Assembly (NCBI RefSeq): GCF_000333395.1
Contig: NZ_BADA01000099.1
Location: forward strand, 1 to 33,835
Reading direction: 5' to 3'
From: Microbacterium sp. B19
Lineage (GTDB): Bacteria > Actinomycetota > Actinomycetes > Actinomycetales > Microbacteriaceae
Length of the DNA: 33,835 bases
This document shows positions 1-7,676 of this stretch, piece after piece. Under the pieces are notes generated by a model. The model did not search any database. It had not been told where the DNA came from and saw nothing but the letters and a program-made list of their open reading frames with translations. Every line of letters starts with the position of its first letter. The first letter of the stretch is position 1. A program made the position numbers and the translations under genes.

Positions 1-87
1 GGTGTCGACGATCCGCTTGCCGACGCGCTTGATGCTCTCGGCGCCGGCGACGGACGAACCGCCGTACTTCTGGACGATCAGCGCCAT
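1..87 (-). CDS. lysC: Aspartate kinase, N-terminal 29 residues (truncated by window edge)
   Basis: The reverse complement opens with ATG at 87 and reads MALIVQKYGGSSVAGAESIK, which is the hallmark N-terminus of aspartate kinases: a beta strand followed by the KYGGSS nucleotide/aspartate-binding motif. The enzyme phosphorylates aspartate in the first step of the lysine, threonine and methionine pathway. Only the first 29 codons are inside the window, so the ACT regulatory domains cannot be checked. The divergent neighbour is a ThrE-type exporter, which fits an amino-acid theme. In mycobacteria the ask gene lies a few genes from recR; here about 20 kb separates them. Confidence 0.9.
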   Translation of the reverse strand, partial: MALIVQKYGGSSVAGAESIKRVGKRIVDT

Positions 88-261
88 AAGAGGGAACTCC
101 CGGGGAGGGACGGGCGTCGGGATGCCACGACGGGGCGCTCGGATACCACGCCCGAAGGATCATTCTAGAGGCGGGCGCATGCCGCCGACGTCATGCGGGG
201 CGAGCGCGCGAGCCCCGCGGATAGGATCGTGGCGTTCCCCCCTCCCCCGAGAGCGACCAGG

Positions 262-1659
262 ATGCCCCCCACCTCCGCTCGATGGCTGACGTCGCTGCGT
301 CGCCTCGTCCACGCCGAAGACGCCCTCGCCCCCGAAACCCAGCTCATCGCCGTGATCGACGAAACGCGGGCCACTCGCATCCTGGATCTCGCGATCCGCA
401 TCGGCGAGACGATGCTCGTCGTGGGCGCGTCCGCGAGCGACGTGACCGCCACGATCGTGCGGGTGAGCCGCGCGTACGGGCTGGACCCGGTGCACGTCGA
501 CGTCACCTACAACTCGATCACCGTCGCGCACAGCCTCCCCGGTGCGGCCCATCCGACCACGCTGCTGCGCGTGGTGCGCGGCGCCGCGCCCGACCACGCG
601 AAGCTGCAGCGCCTGCAGGCGCTCGTGGGCGAGATCATCGACGGACTCGACCTGGATGCCGCCATCGCACGCTGCCGCGCGATCCGACGCCTGCCGTTCC
701 GGTATCGCACGACGGCCGTCGTCGTCGCGCAGGCGACGCTCGCCCTCGGCGTCGCGATCATGTACGGGGCGAACTGGCTCGCCCTGCTGCTGTCGTTCGT
801 CGCCGCCGCGCTCGCCGCAACCACCCAGCACGCGCTGGCTCGCGCGCGGGTCCCCTACTTCTTCGCGCAGATCGCCGGCGGCTTCGTCATCACCGTGGTC
901 GCGGCGCTCTCTCCACTGCTGCGCGACACCGGACTCGACGCCGCCCAGGCGATACGTCCCTCCCTCATCGTGGCATCCGGGATCGTCCTGATGCTCGCGG
1001 GCCTGGCGGTCGTCGGGGCCGCCCAGGATGCCATCGACGGCTTCGCGCTCACGGCGACGGGACGGATCCTCGAGCTCACGACGCAGACCCTCGGCGTGGT
1101 GCTCGGCATCCTCGCGGGGCTGGAGACCGTCAGGATGCTCGGACTCGCGATGTCACCGCCGTCGATGGCGCTGCCGCTGGGCCCCCTTCCGCTGCAGTTC
1201 GTCGGGGCGGCGGTCATCGCGATCGCCGTCGCGATCTCCAACGGCGCCGGGGCGCGGATCGTCCTCGTCAGCGCCGGGCTCAGCGTGGTCGCGTGGGTCG
1301 GCTACACGGGCGCTTCGGCCGTGGGATTCGAGGTCGCCGCGGCCAGCGGCGTGGGGGCGTTCCTCGGCAGCTTCATCGGCATGGTGGTCGCGTACCGCCT
1401 GCATGTGCCGTCCGTGGCCGTCACCACCGCCGCGATCCTGCCGATGGTCCCCGGCGCCGCGGTCTTCCGCGGGCTGCTCGGCATCGTGGAGTCCGGCGAC
1501 GACGCGGCCGTGCTGATGACCGGTGTCACGACGCTCGCGGGCGCGGCGACGATCGGCATCGCCCTCGCCGTCGGCGCATCGCTCGGCATCTATCTCGGAC
1601 AGCCCGTGCGCGGGACGCTGTCGAGCGTCGTCCGGTCCCGGGCGCGGGCGCGGCGCTAG
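262..1659 (+). CDS. Threonine/serine exporter family protein (ThrE-like, DUF1212)
   Basis: The 465-aa product has the ThrE two-part architecture. A soluble N-terminal half (about residues 30-155) contains the DUF1212-type stretch with IGETMLVVGAS and DVTYNSITVAH. It is followed by about ten hydrophobic segments covering the DUF1212 membrane part and the DUF3815-like C-terminal part, and ends in a basic tail. ThrE proteins export threonine and serine, and the family also covers exporters of unknown substrate. I chose ATG 262 over the upstream ATG at 193 because the intervening 23 residues are Arg/Pro-rich and unlike the family, and because GAGAG lies about 8 nt upstream of 262. The gene is divergent from lysC and convergent with the PstS-WxL gene; no convincing terminator hairpin is seen in the 63 bp between them. 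Confidence 0.85.
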   Translation: MPPTSARWLTSLRRLVHAEDALAPETQLIAVIDETRATRILDLAIRIGETMLVVGASASDVTATIVRVSRAYGLDPVHVDVTYNSITVAHSLPGAAHPTTLLRVVRGAAPDHAKLQRLQALVGEIIDGLDLDAAIARCRAIRRLPFRYRTTAVVVAQATLALGVAIMYGANWLALLLSFVAAALAATTQHALARARVPYFFAQIAGGFVITVVAALSPLLRDTGLDAAQAIRPSLIVASGIVLMLAGLAVVGAAQDAIDGFALTATGRILELTTQTLGVVLGILAGLETVRMLGLAMSPPSMALPLGPLPLQFVGAAVIAIAVAISNGAGARIVLVSAGLSVVAWVGYTGASAVGFEVAAASGVGAFLGSFIGMVVAYRLHVPSVAVTTAAILPMVPGAAVFRGLLGIVESGDDAAVLMTGVTTLAGAATIGIALAVGASLGIYLGQPVRGTLSSVVRSRARARR

Positions 1660-1722
1660 CGCGCGGCGCGGGTGACCGCCTGGGGGCGCAACGGATCGAG
1701 GCTCCGGGGCAGGAACCGGGGA

Positions 1723-3420
1723 TCAGCGTCCGATCAGCGTGAGCGTCACCGTCGAGCGGTAGTCGCCCACCGTGGCATCCCGAGGGATCCGCAGGGTCAG
1801 ATCGGCGTCGAAAGCGACACCGGCGAGAGTCGTGCTCGTGCTCGGCTCCCCCGTGGCGAGCACCATCGGGTAGACGGCCGTGCCCGCTTCCTGCGGCGCG
1901 CCCACCGTCACGCCGTCCTGGTGCGCGACCTCGCGCGGGGCGATGCCGAGCGAGGCCGACGAGAACCGGAGCGTCGGATCCGCGGTCCCCACGAAGTCGC
2001 TGACTGAGACCTGCATCGTCCAACCACCCAGGCGGGCACGGTCGTCGACGACGCTGAATCGCCCGAGGGCTCGCGCGACCTCGGCGCCCCCGCGACCGAG
2101 GTCGCCGAAGTCGATCGACGTCGAGGTCGGCGCGGTGAGCTGGAACAGATCGGATGCCGTGACCGTGGCGGAGAGATTCTCGCCGTCGACCTCGTCCGGT
2201 CGCGGCGCCGGTCCCGGGTAGCGATCGCTCTCGGGAGGCATCGGCGCGGTGCGGAGGAGGACGTTGTCGGATGCGGTGTCACCGGGCGCGAACGTCGGGT
2301 TCTGGCATCCGTTCAGGTCGATCGGGCCGGACGAGCCCGGGATCCGCGAGACCCGATCCGCCACGACCTGGGCGAGAGGGAGCGGCAGGGCGCCGTACCC
2401 GAGGCCCGGCAGCTCCTGCTGCCCCTCGCAGGCCGCGTACTCGATGAACCGGGAGAGGGTGCGGCCCTTGTCGGCGGTGAAGATCCGGTTGGTCGCGATC
2501 GGGGCGATCAGGTACGACACCGACGAGATCGGGTAGGCGCGGGGGTCGGTGCTGCGATGCACGCGGCGCAGATCGAGGGTTCCGTCCGAGCCCGGCGTTG
2601 CCGCCAGGAGCGCAATCGACGCCGCGGCGGGAGTCGGCGCGACGTAGAACCCGGCGTCGTTGAGCACTTTCGCGACCGGGAGACCCGACTTCCACGCGTA
2701 GGACGCCTCGACATAGGTGATGGCGCCTCGACCGTAGTCCTGCGAGACGTATCCGGCGACGCCGAGCGAGCCGTTCTGCGCCCGGAACGAATCGCTGATG
2801 CGCGGGAAGAGGGAGCGCTCTCCGTAGGTCCAGACGCTCGGATAGCGGTCGGCCATCCACCCGGTCAGCTGAGCACTCGACCCGGAGCCGTCCGCTCGCA
2901 CGACCGGTGTGATCGCCTGGTCGGGCAAGGTCACCGCCGGGTTGTCCGCCTGAATCGCAGGGTCGTTCCACCGGGTGATCACCCCGGCGAAGATCTTGGC
3001 GACGACGGCGCCGGAGAGACGCAGATCGGTCACCGGGTGACCATCGACCCACAGGTTGTACGCGAGCGCCGTGCCGCCGGCGAGCATCGGCAGGTACTCG
3101 TACGGCGGCATCCCCGTCTCCGGGGCGGGATTCTCCTCCGTCGCCCCGGTCTGGAACGGGATGTCGCTCATCGCGAAGTCGACCACCTGGGCGATGAAGT
3201 CGGCCCGCCCGGCCGAGGAACCGGTACCGGAGTAGTTCACGGTCAATCCCAGGTTCCGGGCGACGTCTCGTCGCCAGGCGTCCAGGCCGGTCTGGCTCCA
3301 GGTCGAACCCGATCCGGAGATCCAGGGGAACGTCTCGGCCGCCTGGGCGGGCACGGGTACGGCCAGGGCCGCCACGACCACTGCGGCCAGGGCCAGCGAG
3401 CGACGCGCCCCGCGGATCAT
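1723..3420 (-). CDS. PstS-type phosphate-binding protein fused to a C-terminal WxL-like domain
   Basis: This 565-aa secreted protein starts with a signal peptide (residues 1-28, ending AQA). Residues about 30-375 form a PstS-type binding domain: GSGSTWSQ (36-43), [10 protein letters not shown] (63-72), FAMSDIPF (82-89) and RADGSGSS (175-182). Asp86 sits where E. coli PstS has the phosphate-discriminating Asp56, and Arg175/Asp177/Ser179 match the phosphate-contact loop. A short Pro-rich linker leads to residues 413-565, which resemble a WxL surface-binding domain: DFG (437-439), [13 protein letters not shown] (W467), a VSDF element, and a closing [18 protein letters not shown]. The first WxL motif reads W-T-M and the second has lost its Trp. 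WxL domains bind the wall non-covalently, so I infer a wall-displayed phosphate binder. Its ATG overlaps the pstB TGA in ATGA, so it is the last gene of a coupled operon. The binding domain is confident; the WxL assignment is by motif pattern. Confidence 0.85.
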   Translation of the reverse strand: MIRGARRSLALAAVVVAALAVPVPAQAAETFPWISGSGSTWSQTGLDAWRRDVARNLGLTVNYSGTGSSAGRADFIAQVVDFAMSDIPFQTGATEENPAPETGMPPYEYLPMLAGGTALAYNLWVDGHPVTDLRLSGAVVAKIFAGVITRWNDPAIQADNPAVTLPDQAITPVVRADGSGSSAQLTGWMADRYPSVWTYGERSLFPRISDSFRAQNGSLGVAGYVSQDYGRGAITYVEASYAWKSGLPVAKVLNDAGFYVAPTPAAASIALLAATPGSDGTLDLRRVHRSTDPRAYPISSVSYLIAPIATNRIFTADKGRTLSRFIEYAACEGQQELPGLGYGALPLPLAQVVADRVSRIPGSSGPIDLNGCQNPTFAPGDTASDNVLLRTAPMPPESDRYPGPAPRPDEVDGENLSATVTASDLFQLTAPTSTSIDFGDLGRGGAEVARALGRFSVVDDRARLGGWTMQVSVSDFVGTADPTLRFSSASLGIAPREVAHQDGVTVGAPQEAGTAVYPMVLATGEPSTSTTLAGVAFDADLTLRIPRDATVGDYRSTVTLTLIGR

Positions 3421-4646
3421 CCGAAGCGACCGTTCACGTAGTCGTAGGTGCGCGGGTCGATCGGCGAGTCGAACATCGCCTCCGTGTCACCGTGCTCGAC
3501 AATGTGGCCGGGCTGACCCTGGGATGCCAGGAAGAACGCGCACTGCTGCGAGACGCGCTGCGCCTGCTGCATGTTGTGCGTGACGATGACGATCGTCAGC
3601 TCCTTCTGCAGCTCCCCCATGGTCTCCTCGATGACACGCGTGGAGGTCGGGTCGAGCGCGGAGCACGGCTCGTCCATGAGCAGCACCTTGGGCTTGATGG
3701 CGAGCGACCTTGCGATGCACAGACGCTGCTGCTGTCCACCGGAGAGACCCCCGCCGGGCGCCCGGAGACGGTCCTTGACCTCTTTCCACAGGCCCGCGCT
3801 CTGCAGCGACGTCTCGACGAGGTGGTCCTTCTCGTCGCGGGACGCGCGCATGCCGGTGAGCTTCAACCCCGCGATGACGTTGTCGTAGATCGACATGGCC
3901 GGGAACGGGTTCGGCTTCTGGAACACCATCCCGATGTCCTTGCGTGCATCGATGAGGCGGTGGCTCGGGTCGTAGATGTCGTCGCCGTCCAGCCGGACCT
4001 CACCGGCGAGGGATGCCGACGGCACGAGCTCGTGCATGCGGTTGAGGATGCGCAGGAACGTGGACTTGCCACAACCCGAGGGGCCGATGAGGGCGGTGAC
4101 CTGTCCGGCCGGCATCGTGAGCGAGACGTCGAGGAGCACCTGGTGGTCGCCGAACCACGCGGAGATCGACCGCGCGTCGAGTTCGGAGAGCTCCTCCTGT
4201 CGAGCCGCGATGCGTTCGGCCTCGGCGAGGCGCTCGGCCGTGGCCGACGCGCCGCCCAGGAGCGAGACGGACGAGGCGCGCACGGACGCGGCGGGAACGG
4301 CGTACCCCGCCGACGAGGTCGCGTGGACGGGCGGCGTGGTCGGTGGCGGGAAGTCCGGCGCACTCGGCGGCGCGATCACGCTCGTGACGTCGTCGGCGCC
4401 CGCCGTCGGGACCTCGGCGCCGCGGCGGCCGAACAGCGCACCCCGACGCGCGCGGCGGTGCGAGATGCCGAGCGTCGCGCGGGTGGCATCAGGAACCGGC
4501 TCGGCGGACGTCACGGGCGCCGCCTCGGCGTCCCGAAGGACGCTCGCGTCGCCCACGCTCATGACGTCGGTCATGTAGGGGTCGGCGGATTCCTCGGCCG
4601 GAGCGGGCGAAACACCCTCGAGTTCGGGATCGCGGCGATCGGTCAT
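3417..4646 (-). CDS. pstB: Phosphate ABC transporter ATP-binding protein PstB with a ~155-aa N-terminal extension
   Basis: Residues about 160-409 are a complete PstB ATPase: Walker [10 protein letters not shown] (188-196), Q-loop in VFQKPNPFP, signature LSGGQQQRL, Walker B VLLMDEP, and the His-switch VTHNM. PstB energises phosphate import with PstC and PstA. PstB proteins are usually about 255-260 aa; this one has an extra N-terminal region of about 155 residues that is Ala/Pro/Ser/acidic-rich and looks disordered, ending in a likely helix ([20 protein letters not shown]). I start at ATG 4646, with GAAAG 6 nt upstream. A GTG at 4664 would overlap the upstream TGA in GTGA, like the other junctions of this operon, and would add six residues. 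The gene lies between a sortase-fold gene and PstS-WxL, more than 11 kb from the pstCA permease genes. Confidence 0.93.
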   Translation of the reverse strand: MTDRRDPELEGVSPAPAEESADPYMTDVMSVGDASVLRDAEAAPVTSAEPVPDATRATLGISHRRARRGALFGRRGAEVPTAGADDVTSVIAPPSAPDFPPPTTPPVHATSSAGYAVPAASVRASSVSLLGGASATAERLAEAERIAARQEELSELDARSISAWFGDHQVLLDVSLTMPAGQVTALIGPSGCGKSTFLRILNRMHELVPSASLAGEVRLDGDDIYDPSHRLIDARKDIGMVFQKPNPFPAMSIYDNVIAGLKLTGMRASRDEKDHLVETSLQSAGLWKEVKDRLRAPGGGLSGGQQQRLCIARSLAIKPKVLLMDEPCSALDPTSTRVIEETMGELQKELTIVIVTHNMQQAQRVSQQCAFFLASQGQPGHIVEHGDTEAMFDSPIDPRTYDYVNGRFG

Positions 4647-4660
4647 GTTCGGCTTTCGGG

Positions 4661-5626
4661 TCACAGGAGGTTCGGGAGGAGGCGGATGAGCTGGTCGGAG
4701 ACGAAGACGCTCGCCAGCAGGAGGACGGGGGCGAAGACGATCCACGTCTTCTGCCACCCGACGCGACGGTAGGCCCACACCGCCAGGAACTCGGCGACCA
4801 CGAGGAACTGGAGGGCGAAGACCAGCGCCCACACCGTGGTCATGTCCGTCGCCATCGCCTTGGCCTGCGGCGGCAGTCCCATGGACGTAGTCTGACGGGC
4901 ACCGGCCGCGAGTGCGGCACCGGTGGACTTGGCATCCACGTAGACGACACCGGTGGGCAGGTACGGGGCACCGCGCGCGGCCATGAGGATCAGTCGGCTC
5001 TCGCCGCGCACCGGCGCGGGCGGAGTCGGATCGCCCGCGTAGCGGACGCCGAGCACCTCGAACGTCTGCTCCCCCTGGCCGGTGCGGACCGTGAACTTCT
5101 CCCCCGGCTGGAGGGTCTGGATGCTGCCGAACGGTCCACCGAACGCCGCCGTCCGCCCCATGATGACGCTCACGCCCGCCTGACCGGGGAGGACGGTGTC
5201 GCGGCGATGCCCCGGCCCCTGCATGAGGGTGCCGGACGTCGTGCCCTCGGACACCACCTCGTCGACACCGAGCTGCGGGATCGACAGCATGGCGACCGGT
5301 GCGCCGTCCGCGAGGAGATGGTCCTCGAAATCGCCCTCGCTGACGGGGGCGGTGCCCTCCGCCAGCTGCGCCCGATACGTGTCGCGCAACTCCTGCTGCG
5401 AGGCGAAATGGGTGATGTGGCTGACGAGCAGCAGATTCCCGAGGAAAACCAGGATGAGCACCGAGACCGACACCAGCATCCCGCGCACGAACACCTGGAC
5501 AGGAGTCAGCGGCGCGTACTGCGGGCGCCGCCGCGGAGGACGTCGCGGAGGCTTCGGCGGGCGCGGAGGCACCGCCTGGGCGGACGGAGCGGATGCCGCG
5601 CCGACGCGCTCGTCGTACAGGGTCAT
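4661..5626 (-). CDS. Membrane-anchored sortase-fold protein lacking the catalytic His, Cys and Arg (pseudosortase)
   Basis: The 321-aa product has a Pro/Arg-rich cytoplasmic N-terminus, one membrane segment (about 49-69), an extracellular domain (about 105-235), and two more membrane segments (about 263-285 and 294-312). The domain follows the class E/F sortase pattern: [33 protein letters not shown], then [24 protein letters not shown] and RLILMAA. The sortase signature is GHR-T-x-Y-G-x-PF, with LTLTTC and a downstream Arg. Here the catalytic His position is Arg158, the Cys position is Ala217 and the Arg position is Gly226. All three catalytic residues are lost while the fold motifs remain, so transpeptidase activity is not expected and I infer a binding or scaffold role. 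ATG 5626 overlaps the preceding TGA in ATGA, with GAGG about 10 nt upstream. Confidence 0.8.
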   Translation of the reverse strand: MTLYDERVGAASAPSAQAVPPRPPKPPRRPPRRRPQYAPLTPVQVFVRGMLVSVSVLILVFLGNLLLVSHITHFASQQELRDTYRAQLAEGTAPVSEGDFEDHLLADGAPVAMLSIPQLGVDEVVSEGTTSGTLMQGPGHRRDTVLPGQAGVSVIMGRTAAFGGPFGSIQTLQPGEKFTVRTGQGEQTFEVLGVRYAGDPTPPAPVRGESRLILMAARGAPYLPTGVVYVDAKSTGAALAAGARQTTSMGLPPQAKAMATDMTTVWALVFALQFLVVAEFLAVWAYRRVGWQKTWIVFAPVLLLASVFVSDQLIRLLPNLL

Positions 5627-6408
5627 GTCGTGACCGCCTCGGGAACCGGCGGCAGCGCATCACGGACGACCCGGACGATGACCCAGGCGACGACCGCGAC
5701 GACGAGGAGCGAGAGGAGCAGCCACGGGAACACCAGGAACAGTCCGTCGCGCGTCACGGGCGTGAGCGCGGTGCCGTCCACCGTGTCCGGCGGGGTGAGG
5801 GTGACGTGGCCGGACACCAGCGTCCACTGACCGGCACCGTGCAGCGACGCCGAGACGACCCGTGTCTCCCCCGGCTGCAGCCCCGCGATCGGCACCTCGC
5901 TCGCGGTGTCCAGCCGGTTCGAGAACACCGCGCCGTCGATCCAGAACTGCGCGCTCGCGTCGACCACGGAGGTCGACGCGTTGCGCACCGTGAACCACAG
6001 GTCGACCGTTCCGTCCGTGGGGTTCAGGGACGGGAAGGTGTTGCCGTTCAGGCCGCCCACGTAGAGCATCCCCGCCACGCTCACCTCACCGGTCGGCGTG
6101 GTCTGCGGCGTGGTCGAGCCACCCCCCGATACGGCGCCGGCGCCGGCACCGCCGGACCCCGAGCCGCCCGGGCGTGATCCGCCGTTCGAACCTCCGACCT
6201 GCCCGCCACCCGTACCCGCTCCCCCCGGGGTCGAGCGGCTGGGGCTCGCGCTGGGCGTGGGCGTGGAGCCGTCGGTGATCGTCACGGAGAGAGGCGTGCC
6301 GTCCTCCGGGCTGTCGGACGCGACGGCCGGGGCGGTGGCACCGGCAGCGGCGACGACGAGGAAGACACCGACGACGACCCGCAACGCGATCGTGCGGCGT
6401 CGACTCAC
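5623..6408 (-). CDS. Secreted, C-terminally membrane-anchored protein; half-length paralogue of the DUF916-type neighbour
   Basis: The 261-aa product has a signal peptide (about 1-30, ending AVAS), a low-complexity Gly/Ser/Pro/Thr linker (about 35-95), a beta-rich domain (about 100-215), and a C-terminal membrane segment with a short cytoplasmic tail. The domain and anchor parallel the C-terminal half of the DUF916-type protein just upstream. Both have a [TV]-x-[TV]-N/R-N start (FTVRNAS versus YTVTNPG), an IPI/IAGLLPG-type stretch, G-[AV]-GQW, and the anchor lead-in PV-x-RD followed by PW-LL. The DUF916 head is missing and replaced by the linker. GTG 6408 is chosen because it gives a clean signal peptide and overlaps the upstream stop in GTGA; no clear ribosome-binding site is seen, as expected for coupled translation. 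No enzymatic motif is visible. Confidence 0.75.
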   Translation of the reverse strand: MSRRRTIALRVVVGVFLVVAAAGATAPAVASDSPEDGTPLSVTITDGSTPTPSASPSRSTPGGAGTGGGQVGGSNGGSRPGGSGSGGAGAGAVSGGGSTTPQTTPTGEVSVAGMLYVGGLNGNTFPSLNPTDGTVDLWFTVRNASTSVVDASAQFWIDGAVFSNRLDTASEVPIAGLQPGETRVVSASLHGAGQWTLVSGHVTLTPPDTVDGTALTPVTRDGLFLVFPWLLLSLLVVAVVAWVIVRVVRDALPPVPEAVTT

Positions 6409-7508
6409 GACGACGCCGTACTCGTGGCCCCGGCGAGTCCTCCCGCTTCGGCGGCCGTCGCACGCTCCATGTAGTCGACCCATTCCTGCGCGCGCGCTTC
6501 GTCGCGCCGACGGCGCCAGCGCAGCAGCAGGAAGATCGCGGCAGCGAGCGCGAGCAGGATCAGCAGCACCCACGGCACCGCGAACGTCACGGCGTCACGC
6601 CGGACCGGGGCGACGATGAGCTGCTGCGCATTGTCGGGGGAATCGACGAAGGGATTCAGGACCGTGGACGGGTTGAGGAAGAGCCACTGCCCGACACCGC
6701 CGACGGTGAAATCGTAGGTCGCGGTGTTGCCGGGGAGCAGGATCGGGATGCTGCCGCCCTGCACACCGGTGGCGGGGATGCCGAACCACGTGTTCACGCC
6801 CGAGGTGAGGTTGCCCGCGAGCGCGACGTTGCCGGGGTTGGTGACGGTGTAGTGCAGCTTGACGCTCCCGCTGAACGGGTTCCACCAGTCGCCCTCGTAC
6901 GAGGCGTCGTAGCTCGTGATGCTCAGGGAGGGCTGCAGGTCGCCCGAGACGCGGGCGAAGATCGAGGTGGCCACGCGGCGGTCCACGCTGACCTGCTGCC
7001 CCTGCTCGATGACGGAGGCCACGAGTCCCCCGACGTGGTCTCCGGGAGTCGCCTCGGCGGGGAAGGTGATCGTGAAGGCAGGGAGCCGCACCTCATTCGG
7101 CTCGAGCGAGAACTTCACGCGGTCGCTGCCGTCCTCGAAGTGCAGCCAGGCGCCGACCGACGTCGGGGTGTCGGCGTGGCCCAGGAGGGAGAAGGCGCCG
7201 TCGCCACCGTTGAAGGCGTCCGTGGCGTAGACCGTGAAGTCCTGGCGCTGCGTGCCGGTGTTGCCGACGAGGACGCGGTCGCTGACCGTCTGGCCCGGGT
7301 CCGCCGTGTAGGTGAACCGCGAGCGGCCGTCGGGTCGACCGTCTTCGCCCGCCGGCCGGGTCGCCACGCCGACGGTGGCGGGGGTCGCGGCATCCGCGTC
7401 ATCCGCCCGCGCCGGCGCGGAGGGGGGCAGGACCACGAGCGTCGCCGCCAGGGCGAGCAGGGCGACACCCAGAGCCGGGAGGCGGCGTCGCGAGGTGAAG
7501 GAGAGCAC
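6405..7508 (-). CDS. DUF916-type WxL-interacting (peptidoglycan-binding) membrane-anchored protein
   Basis: The 367-aa product has a signal peptide (about 1-35), a DUF916-like domain (about 43-150) and a second beta domain of DUF3324 type (about 155-300). A membrane segment (about 309-329) and an Arg-rich cytoplasmic tail follow. Typical DUF916 features are the opening VGVATRPAG, the FTYTADPGQTVSDRVLVGNTG turn, DFTVYATDAF, and ATPGDHVGGLVASV. In Firmicutes this family binds peptidoglycan and partner WxL proteins, and is always encoded next to WxL genes; here two WxL-like proteins are encoded nearby. GTG 7508 is chosen because GGAG lies 7 nt upstream and a signal peptide follows at once. The gene heads a five-gene unit and is preceded by a PHO-box-like repeat about 40 bp upstream. 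Confidence 0.82.
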   Translation of the reverse strand: MLSFTSRRRLPALGVALLALAATLVVLPPSAPARADDADAATPATVGVATRPAGEDGRPDGRSRFTYTADPGQTVSDRVLVGNTGTQRQDFTVYATDAFNGGDGAFSLLGHADTPTSVGAWLHFEDGSDRVKFSLEPNEVRLPAFTITFPAEATPGDHVGGLVASVIEQGQQVSVDRRVATSIFARVSGDLQPSLSITSYDASYEGDWWNPFSGSVKLHYTVTNPGNVALAGNLTSGVNTWFGIPATGVQGGSIPILLPGNTATYDFTVGGVGQWLFLNPSTVLNPFVDSPDNAQQLIVAPVRRDAVTFAVPWVLLILLALAAAIFLLLRWRRRRDEARAQEWVDYMERATAAEAGGLAGATSTASS

Positions 7509-7546
7509 GGTATATCTCCGCAGACAGCGGCGACGTAGGGATGTCG

Positions 7547-7568
7547 CGCGGGTGAACGAGGGCTGATC
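7547..7568 (-). promoter_or_regulatory. PHO-box-like tandem 11-bp repeat upstream of the DUF916 operon
   Basis: On the minus strand two adjacent 11-mers read GATCAGCCCTC and GTTCACCCGCG. This resembles the PhoP/RegX3-type PHO box of actinobacteria (11-bp direct units starting GTTCA). The 12-mer ggtgaacgaggg (plus strand 7551-7562) recurs identically upstream of pstC at 17403-17414. The site ends about 39 bp before the GTG at 7508, a position suited to activation. Binding is inferred. Confidence 0.55.
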
Positions 7569-7612
7569 CGAGGGGATCGGAGCTGTGTCGTCGCGGCCCG
7601 GGGCCGGACGCA

Positions 7613-7648
7613 CCGTGTGGGGAGACCGGTGACGGTCCCCCCACACGG
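7613..7648 (-). terminator. Strong hairpin, likely terminator of the WxL-protein gene
   Basis: Two 15-nt arms (7613-7627 and 7634-7648) pair with one mismatch around a 6-nt loop. The left arm begins CCGTGTGGGG and the right arm ends CCCCACACGG. The hairpin lies 28 bp after the stop of the WxL-like gene and before the DUF916 promoter region. No T-run follows, which is common for GC-rich actinobacterial terminators. Confidence 0.65.
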
Positions 7649-7676
7649 GTTACTGCCGGATGATCCGGACGTCAGC

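Noticed and set aside
1660-1722. Bidirectional terminator between thrE-like and PstS-WxL genes
   Set aside because: Only direct CCGGGG repeats and short, unstable pairings were found; no convincing hairpin.
3417-5663. A 748-residue open frame covering pstB and extending over the sortase-fold gene
   Set aside because: The upstream 330 residues are Arg/Pro/Gly-rich frame shadow of the sortase-fold gene; PstB proper begins at 4646 or 4664.
7508-7646. Earlier start for the DUF916-type protein (413 aa)
   Set aside because: The added residues precede the signal peptide, lie across the PHO-like site and the hairpin arm, and lack a ribosome-binding site.
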